Assembly (NCBI RefSeq): GCF_032773895.1
Contig: NZ_CP120416.1
Location: 1,114,001 to 1,178,000, forward strand
Direction of reading: 5' to 3'
Length of the DNA stretch: 64,000 bases
From: Teredinibacter sp. KSP-S5-2
GTDB lineage: Bacteria; Pseudomonadota; Gammaproteobacteria; Pseudomonadales; Cellvibrionaceae
The notes below the pieces were generated by a model. That model was given only the letters and a program-made list of their open reading frames with translations, did no database searches and was not told the DNA's origin. Positions 1-7,623 of the stretch are shown here, in pieces (position 1 is the first letter of the stretch; each line of letters starts with the position of its first letter). Both the position numbers and the translations under genes were made by a program.

Positions 1-987
1 ATGTTGGAATATGATGACATCGCAGTCCTTGCTCGAAACGGTATTGATCGGGAAGAGTTAGTTCAAGTACGGTCAGTGCTACATTTGGGTGGTGTTCCAT
101 ATCAATATGCGATAGATAAAGACCATTCCTTCTCTTTACATCTCGTTAGGGAGATGGTGGAATTTCGAGAATGGTTAAGGGCCATTACTGACAGCTTAAT
201 TCAAACTGAGTATCTAGAACGCTGGCTGCCCGAGGAGCGAAACTCTTGGCATCAAAAAATACACGACTTGATTTTAGATTGGCAAGAGGAGTTTGGAGAT
301 AACTTGCTTGCGACTGTTCACTTTCAGCGATTATTCGATGAATACCTATTCGAAGCGGGAAGGCAAACCCGTTATGGCGACGGCGTTGTATTAAGTACCG
401 TACATGGAGTAAAAGGAGAGGAGTTCAAGCAAGTTATTATTTTGGGGGGGGATTGGGGATATGCTTTAGAAAAAAACAATACTCTTGAAGAGGAGAGAAG
501 GCTTTTTTACGTGGGTATGACACGGTCTATTGAACAGCTTACCCTTATGAATATTACAACTGACAAGAATTACCACCCTCATTTGTCCATCTTGCGTGAA
601 GGCAATTGCCATATCGGAATAAGTCAGTCAAAAGAATTCCTTGATAAACAGGTCCGATTTTCAACGATAGGAATGAAGCAAATTGTTCTAAAAATTCCAG
701 GTAAATATCAACCTGAACACATAATTCACAAGGAACTGGCGCAGCTTGGCGTGGGAAAAATTGTAAAACTAGTAAAAAGAGGGGGGAATCGATTAGTTCT
801 AGAGAGCAGAAATACCCTAATTTCAAGGCTTTCCATGACCGCTAATGAAAAGTATCAATCTTTGGTGGGAGATGAGACGGAGGTAAAAGTAATTGCTCTT
901 ATAAAAAGAACAATCGAGCAAGAGCAAGATCCAGAGGGGGTATTGGTGGAACAGTGGTGGTTACCTATCGTTGAATTGTGTTACTGA
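1..987 (+). CDS. UvrD/Rep-type superfamily I DNA helicase, C-terminal part
   Basis: The reading frame is open from base 1, so the gene very probably starts upstream and only the C-terminal 328 residues are here. Around residues 132-143 it has the UvrD_C motif V (STVHGVKGEEF) and around residues 161-175 motif VI (EEERRLFYVGMTR), the ATP- and DNA-contacting motifs of UvrD/Rep/PcrA 3'-5' helicases. About 140 residues after motif VI have no motif I recognise. The ATPase motifs I-III should lie upstream. Family assignment is strong; which helicase of the family it is cannot be told from this part. Confidence 0.85.
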   Translation: MLEYDDIAVLARNGIDREELVQVRSVLHLGGVPYQYAIDKDHSFSLHLVREMVEFREWLRAITDSLIQTEYLERWLPEERNSWHQKIHDLILDWQEEFGDNLLATVHFQRLFDEYLFEAGRQTRYGDGVVLSTVHGVKGEEFKQVIILGGDWGYALEKNNTLEEERRLFYVGMTRSIEQLTLMNITTDKNYHPHLSILREGNCHIGISQSKEFLDKQVRFSTIGMKQIVLKIPGKYQPEHIIHKELAQLGVGKIVKLVKRGGNRLVLESRNTLISRLSMTANEKYQSLVGDETEVKVIALIKRTIEQEQDPEGVLVEQWWLPIVELCY

Positions 988-1034
988 ATAATAAGTTAAA
1001 AGCCTGATTCGCACTTATGTAATTTTCTATTGGG

Positions 1035-1418
1035 TTGTGGTCATTTGTGAAAGCCTGTGCGCCTTTTATCTACACCGAAAACCTGATTGATTCAGCAGAG
1101 GATAAACCGAGTTTAAAAGCGGACAGAAAGACGCTTAGGGGCGATGCGGCATTAGTGCATTTGCTGAGAGAAGCTGTGTCTCAGACATCGGATGATGAAA
1201 GTTGGGCGATGCTTTCGACTGTAGGTAGTTATCTAACGAACAACAGCTCATTTTCGCCGCTGAACTATGGATATCGAAAACTCAGCGAGTTGATTCGAGT
1301 GTGTGATCTGTTTGAAATGGATGTGATAGACTCCGGGTTACGGATTCGAGACAAGAAAAAGCCAAGTAAGGTTGAACACTTGTTCTATCGATTTGTAATT
1401 CAGAGGTATCAGTATTGA
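1035..1418 (+). pseudogene. Fragment of a NYN-domain/OST-HTH (LOTUS) protein
   Basis: The first ~20 residues (VKACAPFIYTENL) resemble the very end of a NYN-type PIN-like nuclease domain, and residues ~35-100 (VHLLREAV...WAMLSTVGSYL...NYGYRKLSELIRVCDLFE) match the OST-HTH/LOTUS domain that usually follows it in bacterial NYN proteins. The catalytic N-terminal part is absent: the bases before 1035 have stops and no matching frame. I therefore read it as a 5'-truncated remnant whose RNA-binding tail is left. Its stop overlaps the TTG start of the next gene. It could still be translated as a free LOTUS domain, but no good ribosome binding site is visible. Confidence 0.6.
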
Positions 1419-2605
1419 ACATCCTTATTGCCCTCGAAGTCGGCAAGGGACTCGGACATTTAGGTCGGCTACATCAATTGGCTAAGTCACTTAGCGCTAT
1501 TGGCCACAGAGTTACATTCATTCTGCCGATTTGTGGGTTACTTGAGAAATATTTCTGCCTGGAGTTTCCGCTCCCCTATTCGGTAGGTAATGCGCCAAAT
1601 ACCCTCTATGTACTTTCCTCAAAAAGAACAAAGCCAAGAAATTATTCCGAGGTTCTTCTTGCATCCAGTTTTCAAAATGTCGAAAAGACAACCTGCTTAA
1701 TAAACGCATGGATGAGGATCTTCGATCAAGTAAAACCCGACACCGTTATCTATGATGCCGCGCCAGGTGCTTTACTGGCTTACCGTGATCTCGCGGTGAA
1801 GAAAGTGCATATCGGTGATGGCTTCTTTCTCCCGCCAAAAAAATCTCCGCTGCCCTTATTCGAAAGCAACAAAGGCCATATATCCGAAGTGATTGAATCG
1901 GAAAAGGTTTTACTGGAGATATTGAATTGGGCTCTTGAGCTAAGTGGTAAGCCTTTGCTTAACGCTGTCTATGAGATATTCGAGTGTGATAGGGAGCTAC
2001 TGTTGACATACGAAGCGCTCGACATCTACGCGCAGAGTCGGCGTGGGAGCCAATACTACGGGTATTTGGATGGGGGATTTGGTGGACGTGTTGCAGATTT
2101 TCGGGGAGGAAGACCAAAAAAGCTCATTGCATATCTGAACAAAGACTACAAAAACCTGGGCGTGTTGTTGAGCGTGATCGAATCGCTACCGATTGATGCG
2201 ATTATCAGTATTCCGGGGATTGATAGCGCAGAGGTTGATACGTTCTCCTCCCGACATCTTCAAATCTTTAATGAAGTTATAGATTTAAACACATCTATGC
2301 AGCATGCCGATGTGTTTTTGTGCCACGGAGGTCACACCACTACAAGTATGGCAATTAGAAGCGGGGTTCCTGTTGTCTCTCTACCGATGCAGAGAGAACA
2401 ATTCTTAACGACCAAGCTTGTGGAGTTACGTTCTCTTGGGGTTGGGTGTAGTCCCTTTGCCAGGGCAGATCAAATAAAGACCAAGATTGTGAGCGCTTTA
2501 CAGCCAAAAGTAAAAGAGGCTATCGGCATCTTTTGTGTGATTCATGCTGACTTGAGTGAAATCGAGGTCTTGAACACCATCGTTCAATCTTTATTGAGTG
2601 TCTGA
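1415..2605 (+). CDS. UDP-glycosyltransferase-like protein (GT-B fold, MurG/UGT type)
   Basis: The 396-residue protein begins MNILIALEVGKGLGHLGR, the glycine-rich N-terminal loop of GT-B enzymes. Near residues 307-335 it has the nucleotide-sugar site CHGGHTTTSMAIRSGVPVV followed by LPMQREQF, typical of the UGT/MurG-like family. A TTG start at 1415 is chosen because AGAGG lies 8 bases upstream; it overlaps the stop of the preceding fragment. Its 3' end overlaps the convergent SRAP gene by 22 bases. Sugar donor and acceptor cannot be told. Confidence 0.75.
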   Translation: MNILIALEVGKGLGHLGRLHQLAKSLSAIGHRVTFILPICGLLEKYFCLEFPLPYSVGNAPNTLYVLSSKRTKPRNYSEVLLASSFQNVEKTTCLINAWMRIFDQVKPDTVIYDAAPGALLAYRDLAVKKVHIGDGFFLPPKKSPLPLFESNKGHISEVIESEKVLLEILNWALELSGKPLLNAVYEIFECDRELLLTYEALDIYAQSRRGSQYYGYLDGGFGGRVADFRGGRPKKLIAYLNKDYKNLGVLLSVIESLPIDAIISIPGIDSAEVDTFSSRHLQIFNEVIDLNTSMQHADVFLCHGGHTTTSMAIRSGVPVVSLPMQREQFLTTKLVELRSLGVGCSPFARADQIKTKIVSALQPKVKEAIGIFCVIHADLSEIEVLNTIVQSLLSV

Positions 2606-3258
2606 GGCGCTGAGAGTGGTTCGCCCCGTTTAAATGTTTTTACCTGAGTCACTTCAAGATCGTTATACAGTTTGGGGTGTGCCAATGCTTCCTCGATGGC
2701 TAGGCTGGTGGGGATACTCGGGTTTAGCCATTCTTTGATAAAACCAATATCATGTGGCAGAAAGAGCGGCGTCGATTTATCGTGGTACTGCTTAAATCGT
2801 TCGTGAGGATCTCGTGTGATGATAGCCATCGTTCTCAAGCATTCTCCATTAGGTGTTTGCCAATCTTTATACACAGTCCCCAGAAGTAACCCATCCTGAG
2901 ATTTCATGAGGTACATCTTTTTATCCTTTCCGCTTCCAATACTCTCTCCGATTTCCGAAGCTATAACTATTCCTCTTCTGGTTTTGATGGCATTCCCATA
3001 GAGTGGTCCCGAGAGATTTCTTGCGTTAAAGGTGGTGAGGTTACTCGGGATTAACTTGTCGTCAAAAACATCCATTTGGTACCACCAGAAAGCATCTGAG
3101 TACTGATATCCACTATCGCTTCCGCTGATGTGTCCTTTAACCAATCTCTTTTGATAGTTCTGCATATTCATACCGGGATAGGGGATCGGAAGTCCCAAAT
3201 CCAACAATAAGACCAAAACTGCAGGGCATTCGTGGAGATTGCCAAAGTATCCGCACAT
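2584..3258 (-). CDS. SRAP (SOS response-associated peptidase, YedK/HMCES-like) protein
   Basis: The protein starts MCGYFGN. Family members expose Cys2 after Met removal and use it to crosslink abasic sites in single-stranded DNA. I choose the ATG at 3258 and not one 7 codons upstream because it puts Cys at position 2 and has GAGGT at the right distance. Other family positions are recognisable: the NAR motif (FNARNLSG), a glutamate in ASEIGES where the family has ADGFYEW, and the histidine of QYHDKSTPLFLP. The central ADGFYEW block is quite divergent. It lies convergent to the glycosyltransferase at the edge of the cassette array. Confidence 0.75.
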   Translation of the reverse strand: MCGYFGNLHECPAVLVLLLDLGLPIPYPGMNMQNYQKRLVKGHISGSDSGYQYSDAFWWYQMDVFDDKLIPSNLTTFNARNLSGPLYGNAIKTRRGIVIASEIGESIGSGKDKKMYLMKSQDGLLLGTVYKDWQTPNGECLRTMAIITRDPHERFKQYHDKSTPLFLPHDIGFIKEWLNPSIPTSLAIEEALAHPKLYNDLEVTQVKTFKRGEPLSAPQTLNKD

Positions 3259-3562
3259 TACATTACCTCTTAACTCCATTTTTTAGGCTATTGATTTATC
3301 TAAATAGGAATGATTCTAAATTAGCTCGCCGAATCTAAGCGGGCTATGAAAGTGTAGGAAGATATTTTTCGTTATAGATAATTTTGGCGCGTAAATCAAT
3401 TCTAATGCATTTTTTGCTTACTATAATTTAACGATACAAACAAAAGTGTTGATATAAGTTTGAGTGATATTATCTGCTAGTGCTGAGTAATGGGAGCTAA
3501 CGGTTTGTTTCTGCGAGGCAGTGAATTCAATGATAAATATAGAATCGGTTAAAGTTCAGGTG
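3259..3562. other. Intergenic left edge of the cassette array; no integrase or clear attI
   Basis: This AT-rich stretch separates the SRAP gene from the first cassette. I see no ORF, no tyrosine-recombinase gene and no recognisable attI next to the first cassette boundary. In an ordinary integron the integrase would lie here and point left; instead the left neighbours are SRAP and a glycosyltransferase. Confidence 0.5.
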
Positions 3563-3617
3563 CAATCATTGAGCTTGAAAAGTTCATCCCTGTTGGCTGA
3601 CATTGAGCACCGACCCG
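3563..3617 (+). repeat. Partial, diverged copy of the attC-associated unit (3' end only)
   Basis: Only the last ~55 bp of the array's 207-bp unit is recognisable, ending GACATTGAGCACCGACCC and then GTTATAA, the cassette core. It marks the left boundary of the first visible cassette. Confidence 0.65.
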
Positions 3618-3643
3618 TTATAACTTAAGAGGAGTCCGCAGAA

Positions 3644-4432
3644 GTGAGTGACAGTGTAAAAGCTGCATGGATTGGAGCTGGCGCTACAGTTGTAGCTACG
3701 GGGATTACAGCAATTGCAGGACTGTATTTAGGTCTCTGGGCTCCGAAAGCTGCTTTAGAGTCGCCTAAGGTTTCAATAGCCTCGACAGGTTTTGACGGAG
3801 AATCTAAATCCGGTGAGAAGGCTTCTTCAAAAGATATTGAGAAACCTGAGAACAGCTTAGGTAAGATTTTTATTGGTATGGGAAGATCTTACGCAAATAG
3901 TTTATTTGGTGTTCCCGTAGTTGAGGTAAGTCACGAGTTCGATAATACCCTTGAACTCAACTACATGTTTAAAAAATTCTATCTTCAGCTGATTTTTAGT
4001 AAGAGTGGGTCGCTGACTTTTTATTCGGTGGTATCTAGAGATATGAATTTCACTCCCTGTATTCCCAAATTAGAAAAGTGTATTGGTGAAAATACGTTTT
4101 CACAAATGGCAGAGATAGAAGGTTTTTCTGGAAAGTATTCACATACATATCTATACAGCTACTTAACGTCAAAACACTATGGATATGGCGAGTATTTGTA
4201 CCTTGGTAATGCCGGCGATTATCATAATTATTATCTTGGCTATAACTCCCTTGGTGCTGATTTCAGTAGTATCTTTCCATTTACAAAGTTTGGGAAGAGT
4301 GATTCTGAGTGGGAGTTATTTCGTGTTAAGCACAAACCAAATTCTTTTGGTGTAGGTGATATGAGTTCTATTGATGATAACAATCTGCATTATGAAATTG
4401 GTCCGGAATACTACACTTTTAGAAACCGCTAG
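3644..4432 (+). CDS. Cassette-encoded hypothetical protein with N-terminal membrane segment
   Basis: This is a 262-residue orphan. Residues ~7-30 form one hydrophobic segment rich in Ala/Gly (AAWIGAGATVVATGITAIAG), so it is probably anchored in the inner membrane. The rest is soluble, Tyr/Ser/Phe-rich and unlike any family I know. GTG at 3644 is used because GGAG lies 9 bases upstream. The gene starts 27 bases after the GTTATAA core and a clean attC follows it by 6 bases, so it is a complete one-gene cassette. Confidence 0.65.
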   Translation: MSDSVKAAWIGAGATVVATGITAIAGLYLGLWAPKAALESPKVSIASTGFDGESKSGEKASSKDIEKPENSLGKIFIGMGRSYANSLFGVPVVEVSHEFDNTLELNYMFKKFYLQLIFSKSGSLTFYSVVSRDMNFTPCIPKLEKCIGENTFSQMAEIEGFSGKYSHTYLYSYLTSKHYGYGEYLYLGNAGDYHNYYLGYNSLGADFSSIFPFTKFGKSDSEWELFRVKHKPNSFGVGDMSSIDDNNLHYEIGPEYYTFRNR

Positions 4433-4437
4433 TTTTG

Positions 4438-4510
4438 TTATAACAATCGCGTCAATTGGGACTGGCTTTCCGCTGGCGCTCCAAGCCAGCCCATTACGCG
4501 GGCGTTAGCT
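4438..4510 (+). other. attC recombination site (compact, canonical)
   Basis: The left core TTATAAC (4438-4444) and right core GTTAGCT (4504-4510) enclose an imperfect palindrome: AATCGCGT...ACTGGCTT pairs with AAGCCAG...TTACGCG. At 73 bp it is the size of a standard attC. It is one of the few sites in the array not carrying the 207-bp unit. Confidence 0.8.
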
Positions 4511-4552
4511 ACCCAAGTAACCCTAGATCAATTTATAACTGCAGGAGTGATC

Positions 4553-5026
4553 ATGAAAAAAGATTTATATATTTACCTTCAAGATGGCGATCAGGGTGTG
4601 TACAGCATCATAGGTCCAGTTGCTCACGAATTTGCAAATGACTGGCTGACAAAGGGAAATGATGCGCGTAGCGCAGGACATAATATTAAGGTGGTAGATT
4701 TTTGGGGTGATGAGTTGCAGGAATACCATGAACAAGCTAAATCACAGGGGCTTTCGGAGGTTGATTCTTTAGATATTTTAGACTCACCTAGAGATAGTAG
4801 CGTGGACTATAAAGGAAATCTTCCAAAATATGCCCAAGACTCTGCTAGGAATAAGCTCATAAAATTATTGTGCAAAGGGAAATGTAGGAAGACAGTCTTA
4901 GCGGAATTAAACGTGCCGTATCCAGGAAGGGAGCAGCTCAAAAAGGCTCCAATGGGGCAATACAAAGCTCGCTGCCTCAAATGTAATTCAGTGGCACAGG
5001 ATAATTACAACTGGTATCGGGACTAA
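4553..5026 (+). CDS. Cassette-encoded hypothetical protein
   Basis: This is a soluble orphan of about 157 residues starting MKKDLYIYLQDGDQGVYSI. ATG 4553 has AGGAG 5 bases upstream and is preferred to the GTG two codons earlier. The C-terminal half contains KLLCKGKCRKTVLAEL and a Cys pair in ARCLKCNS that could hold a metal or form a helix-turn-helix-like end, but no family is recognised. It begins 43 bases after the attC core. Confidence 0.6.
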   Translation: MKKDLYIYLQDGDQGVYSIIGPVAHEFANDWLTKGNDARSAGHNIKVVDFWGDELQEYHEQAKSQGLSEVDSLDILDSPRDSSVDYKGNLPKYAQDSARNKLIKLLCKGKCRKTVLAELNVPYPGREQLKKAPMGQYKARCLKCNSVAQDNYNWYRD

Positions 5027-5082
5027 GTAACGTAGCATGTTGTTGACTGATTCTCCGTTGCACTCCAGCCGAAAATGCGGGC

Positions 5083-5284
5083 GATACACGGCCCCGCTCG
5101 CAGCTTAGTCTCGGCATGTTGTAGGAGAAAAATTTTTGTGGCGGGTTGTTGTCCGCGTAGTGCTGAAAACTGAATAAGAATTTAATTTAAATTATAAAGT
5201 GGTTGGCAAGAATAGGCGAGCGCGTCCGCCTATCAATCTGTTCCAAAAGTTCACCCCTGCGGGGTGACGTTGAGCACCGACCCG
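5083..5284 (+). repeat. attC-associated unit, copy B (diverged)
   Basis: This is the most diverged full-length copy. It starts GATACACGGCC after ...GCGGGC and ends TTGAGCACCGACCCG before TTAGGA. The first hairpin and the left arm of the 14-bp inverted repeat are degraded, while the ATAGGCG/CGCCTAT hairpin and the CACCCC/GGGGTG hairpin are intact. A degenerate attC arm (AAGTAACGTAGC...) lies at 5023-5082. Confidence 0.75.
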
Positions 5285-5295
5285 TTAGGAGCCAT

Positions 5296-5784
5296 ATGGA
5301 ATTTAATTGGTTGTCATTTTTACTGGGTATAAGCCCCCTAGTAGTGGGACTTTTGCTAAATTTGATCTTAGATTTGAGATTGTCGCCAAAGCTGATATTT
5401 GTTCTGAGCAAAATGCCTACTCGAAGTATTTATCGAGATAATCCACCTAATCTAAGGGGGGAGTGGGATGTTTACTGGGCAAGTAACAGTATTAAATTTG
5501 AAAACGAAAAAGATCGTCACAAGACTGCAAATATCTATCAATTTAGTAAATATATTTATGCAGAATATGCGGCAGTGGATCAACGTTACCAATTGGTAGG
5601 AATTATTGAAGGAAGTTATATAACAGGCACTTGGTATAACAAAAAAGATAGGTTTGGTTATCGAGGTGCTTTTCAGTTGCGTATAGTAGATTCAAAAAAA
5701 TTAGAGGGCAGATGGCTTGGCTATTCAAGTAACGGCAGTGATATAAATACAGATACGTATACGTGGAACAAAAATCCAGACTGA
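5296..5784 (+). CDS. Cassette-encoded membrane-anchored hypothetical protein
   Basis: This is a protein of about 162 residues. MEFNWLSFLLGISPLVVGLL gives one N-terminal membrane segment (residues ~5-25). The rest looks like a small beta-rich domain with repeated Trp-Tyr (NLRGEWDVYW, GTWYNKKDRFGYRG, LEGRWLGY), the pattern of a lipocalin- or barrel-like domain on the inner-membrane surface. ATG 5296 has GGAG 5 bases upstream, only 12 bases from the crossover. The frame is open further upstream, but that part is repeat sequence. Family unknown. Confidence 0.65.
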   Translation: MEFNWLSFLLGISPLVVGLLLNLILDLRLSPKLIFVLSKMPTRSIYRDNPPNLRGEWDVYWASNSIKFENEKDRHKTANIYQFSKYIYAEYAAVDQRYQLVGIIEGSYITGTWYNKKDRFGYRGAFQLRIVDSKKLEGRWLGYSSNGSDINTDTYTWNKNPD

Positions 5785-5788
5785 TGAA

Positions 5789-5866
5789 TGCTCCTAGCAA
5801 GCGGCTCAAATACGCTCCGTTTCACTCCGCCGGACGATCACTGCGTTCGTGCCGTTTAGCCGGGCG
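5789..5866 (+). other. attC site filled by the 207-bp unit
   Basis: The arm AGCAAGCGGCTCAAATACG pairs with CGTGCCGTTTAGCCGGGCG at the right; the left core is the variant AGC instead of AAC. The right core GTTA is replaced at its G by the repeat unit that begins ATACATGGCC. Confidence 0.65.
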
Positions 5867-6044
5867 ATACATGGCCTCGCTCGCTGCGCGACCTCGGCCA
5901 TGTATCGGGTCGGTGCTCAATATTTTGTCGCAGATAGTTGTCCGCGCAGTGCTATAAATTGAGTAAGAATTAATTTTAAACTAAGAAGTGGTTGCAAGAA
6001 TAGGCGAGCGCGTCCGCCTATCAATCTGCTCCAAAAGTTTACTC
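5866..6044 (+). repeat. attC-associated unit, copy C (altered 3' end)
   Basis: The copy is full at its left but its end is changed. After CTCCAAAAGTTTACTC the usual CACCCC/GGGGTG hairpin and the CACCGACCC arm are missing. The next cassette starts after TAGTTAACTCG. Confidence 0.75.
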
Positions 6045-6082
6045 ATTGATAGTTAACTCGTTTGAATTTGCGATCTAGGCCT

Positions 6083-6634
6083 ATGGGAAAAAATAAGATT
6101 TTAGATAAATATTTAATACCGATATTGATGCCTATTATTACCGCAGCAATAGGTATTTATGGTGTCCATATGGGCCTATCCGCGTCTGAAAAAGCTCTTG
6201 ATCGAGCTGCAAAGTTTCAGGTTAGCCATAACCTTCTAGAAATTAGACGTTCTCTTTTTGAAAGGGTGTCCATAATATATGCAAAACGAGATCTTGCAGA
6301 AACGCTTGAAAAGGAAATGGAATTTGGTTTTAATAATTCCAGTGAAATCTTATCTCGATTAAAAAAGGGAGCTGACAAAGGAGATGTTGCTTTTAAGCAA
6401 GTAAAACGTTCTAGAGACGCTGTTCAAGGCGTATTAGATTCTAAGAAAGAGCTAATAATTTTAAATTCTGAATATCATTCTGTGGTATCAATGATTAGTA
6501 TTAGCTTTGGCCCTGAGACAAATAAAATAGTATCTAAAATCAACTCATCTAAAGATGTGTGGTGGCAGGTAAATTCGAATGAATTTGATTCTCTTATGCA
6601 GTCAATGCTAGATGAAATGTATTATGGTTTGTAA
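6083..6634 (+). CDS. Cassette-encoded membrane-anchored hypothetical protein
   Basis: The 183-residue protein has a single membrane segment near its N-terminus (ILMPIITAAIGIYGVHMGL) followed by a Lys/Glu-rich, probably helical domain with coiled-coil character (RSLFERVSIIYAKRDLAETLEKEMEFG). ATG 6083 is used because the preceding TTG lies at the damaged repeat end. No homologous family is recognised. Confidence 0.6.
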   Translation: MGKNKILDKYLIPILMPIITAAIGIYGVHMGLSASEKALDRAAKFQVSHNLLEIRRSLFERVSIIYAKRDLAETLEKEMEFGFNNSSEILSRLKKGADKGDVAFKQVKRSRDAVQGVLDSKKELIILNSEYHSVVSMISISFGPETNKIVSKINSSKDVWWQVNSNEFDSLMQSMLDEMYYGL

Positions 6635-6727
6635 ATTGAAACAAGTCGATCAACAAAGAATAGGCTTCCTGTCTATGGTTAATTCCTAATTTAAAAATCG
6701 GGGAAATTGGAGGGCGACTACTTTTGT

Positions 6728-6784
6728 CTATCAATTTACTCCAAAAGCTCACCCCTTCGGGGTGACATTGAGCACCGACCCGGT
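6728..6784 (+). repeat. Partial copy of the attC-associated unit (3' end)
   Basis: Only TCTATCAAT...CTCCAAAAG, the CACCCC/GGGGTG hairpin and TTGAGCACCGACCC are present. The core following it is GGTATGT instead of GTTA, a degenerate crossover site. Confidence 0.65.
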
Positions 6785-6796
6785 ATGTGACGACGA

Positions 6797-7159
6797 ATGA
6801 GTGAATTTACTAAGAATGTCCAAGAGTGGGCTTCAGAAATATCTGAAATAAGGGCTGTCATCCTATTTGGTAGTCGAGCGAGAGGCGATTGGCTGCCCGG
6901 TAGTGATTGGGATATATGTATTTTATTGGATGCAATGAATGTCGAGAACGGAGAGTGGTATGGTACTTGGTTCGCATACGCTGATTTGTGGCATGAAAGT
7001 TTTTGTAAGAAAGTGGGGTTGGAAAAAGCGGAAGTGCAATTTACAGCCCCTACTAGTAAAGCTGTTAAAAATGGTATAGCAAGGTCATCAAAAATACTTT
7101 ATGTCAAAGATGTTGCGCCACATAACACCTATATGACCGAACCTGTCAAAGACCAATAG
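6797..7159 (+). CDS. Nucleotidyltransferase-fold (MNT/KNTase-like) domain protein
   Basis: At 120 residues this is one NTP_transf_2 domain. The signature is plain near residues 25-40: LFGSRARGDWLPGSDWDI, i.e. the GS motif followed by the D-x-D metal pair. Such minimal nucleotidyltransferases act as AMP/nucleotide-adding antitoxins (MntA) or modify small molecules. No HEPN partner of the MntA/HepT kind is next to it. The start lies 13 bases after a degenerate core (GGTATGTG). Confidence 0.8.
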   Translation: MSEFTKNVQEWASEISEIRAVILFGSRARGDWLPGSDWDICILLDAMNVENGEWYGTWFAYADLWHESFCKKVGLEKAEVQFTAPTSKAVKNGIARSSKILYVKDVAPHNTYMTEPVKDQ

Positions 7160-7291
7160 GAACCCAAAACGCTCGCCTACATAAAAGACCTTAGCTACAG
7201 CAGATATTTAAACTCTGAAACTGCCGCTTCGCTCTAGTTTTCTTATTTTTGCTGCTGGCGGTGTTTTGTACAATAAAAGGCAGGGCAAGGA

Positions 7292-7546
7292 GTGATTAAA
7301 ATTTGGTCAGGGATCGAGAATGATGAGTGGGAAGCATTTGACTGTGCAATGACCATTATGATTGAAGAAATCTGCGCAAGGAGGCCGTCTTTTGGTGAGG
7401 GTGGTGCAAAGCATGGTTGTTTTTTAGATAGGCCCCTGTCTTTGCGGGGAGGCGGGCTAGAGGCTGTTATTACTTTATTAGAGGAAGTCTACGAGGTTTT
7501 ATTTCAACATAGTGGTACAGCGGGAGCAAAAGCGATTGATTTATGA
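7292..7546 (+). CDS. Small cassette-encoded hypothetical protein
   Basis: This is an 84-residue acidic orphan (MIKIWSGIENDEWEAF...), probably helical at the end (LEAVITLLEEVYEVLF). GTG 7292 has AAGG just upstream. Its neighbour at the right is an insertion sequence. It does not carry the R-x4-6-H HEPN motif expected of a partner for the preceding nucleotidyltransferase. Confidence 0.5.
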   Translation: MIKIWSGIENDEWEAFDCAMTIMIEEICARRPSFGEGGAKHGCFLDRPLSLRGGGLEAVITLLEEVYEVLFQHSGTAGAKAIDL

Positions 7547-7623
7547 TCGCAAAGAGCGTAGTTAAACAATATGATAAAATTACGTGCTGAGAATTTGTTT
7601 ACAACGCCTTCCCGTACTTGTCC

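Noticed and set aside
6797-7546. MntA/HepT toxin-antitoxin pair
   Set aside because: The nucleotidyltransferase fits MntA-like proteins, but the next gene lacks the HEPN R-x4-6-H motif and lies 130 bases away.
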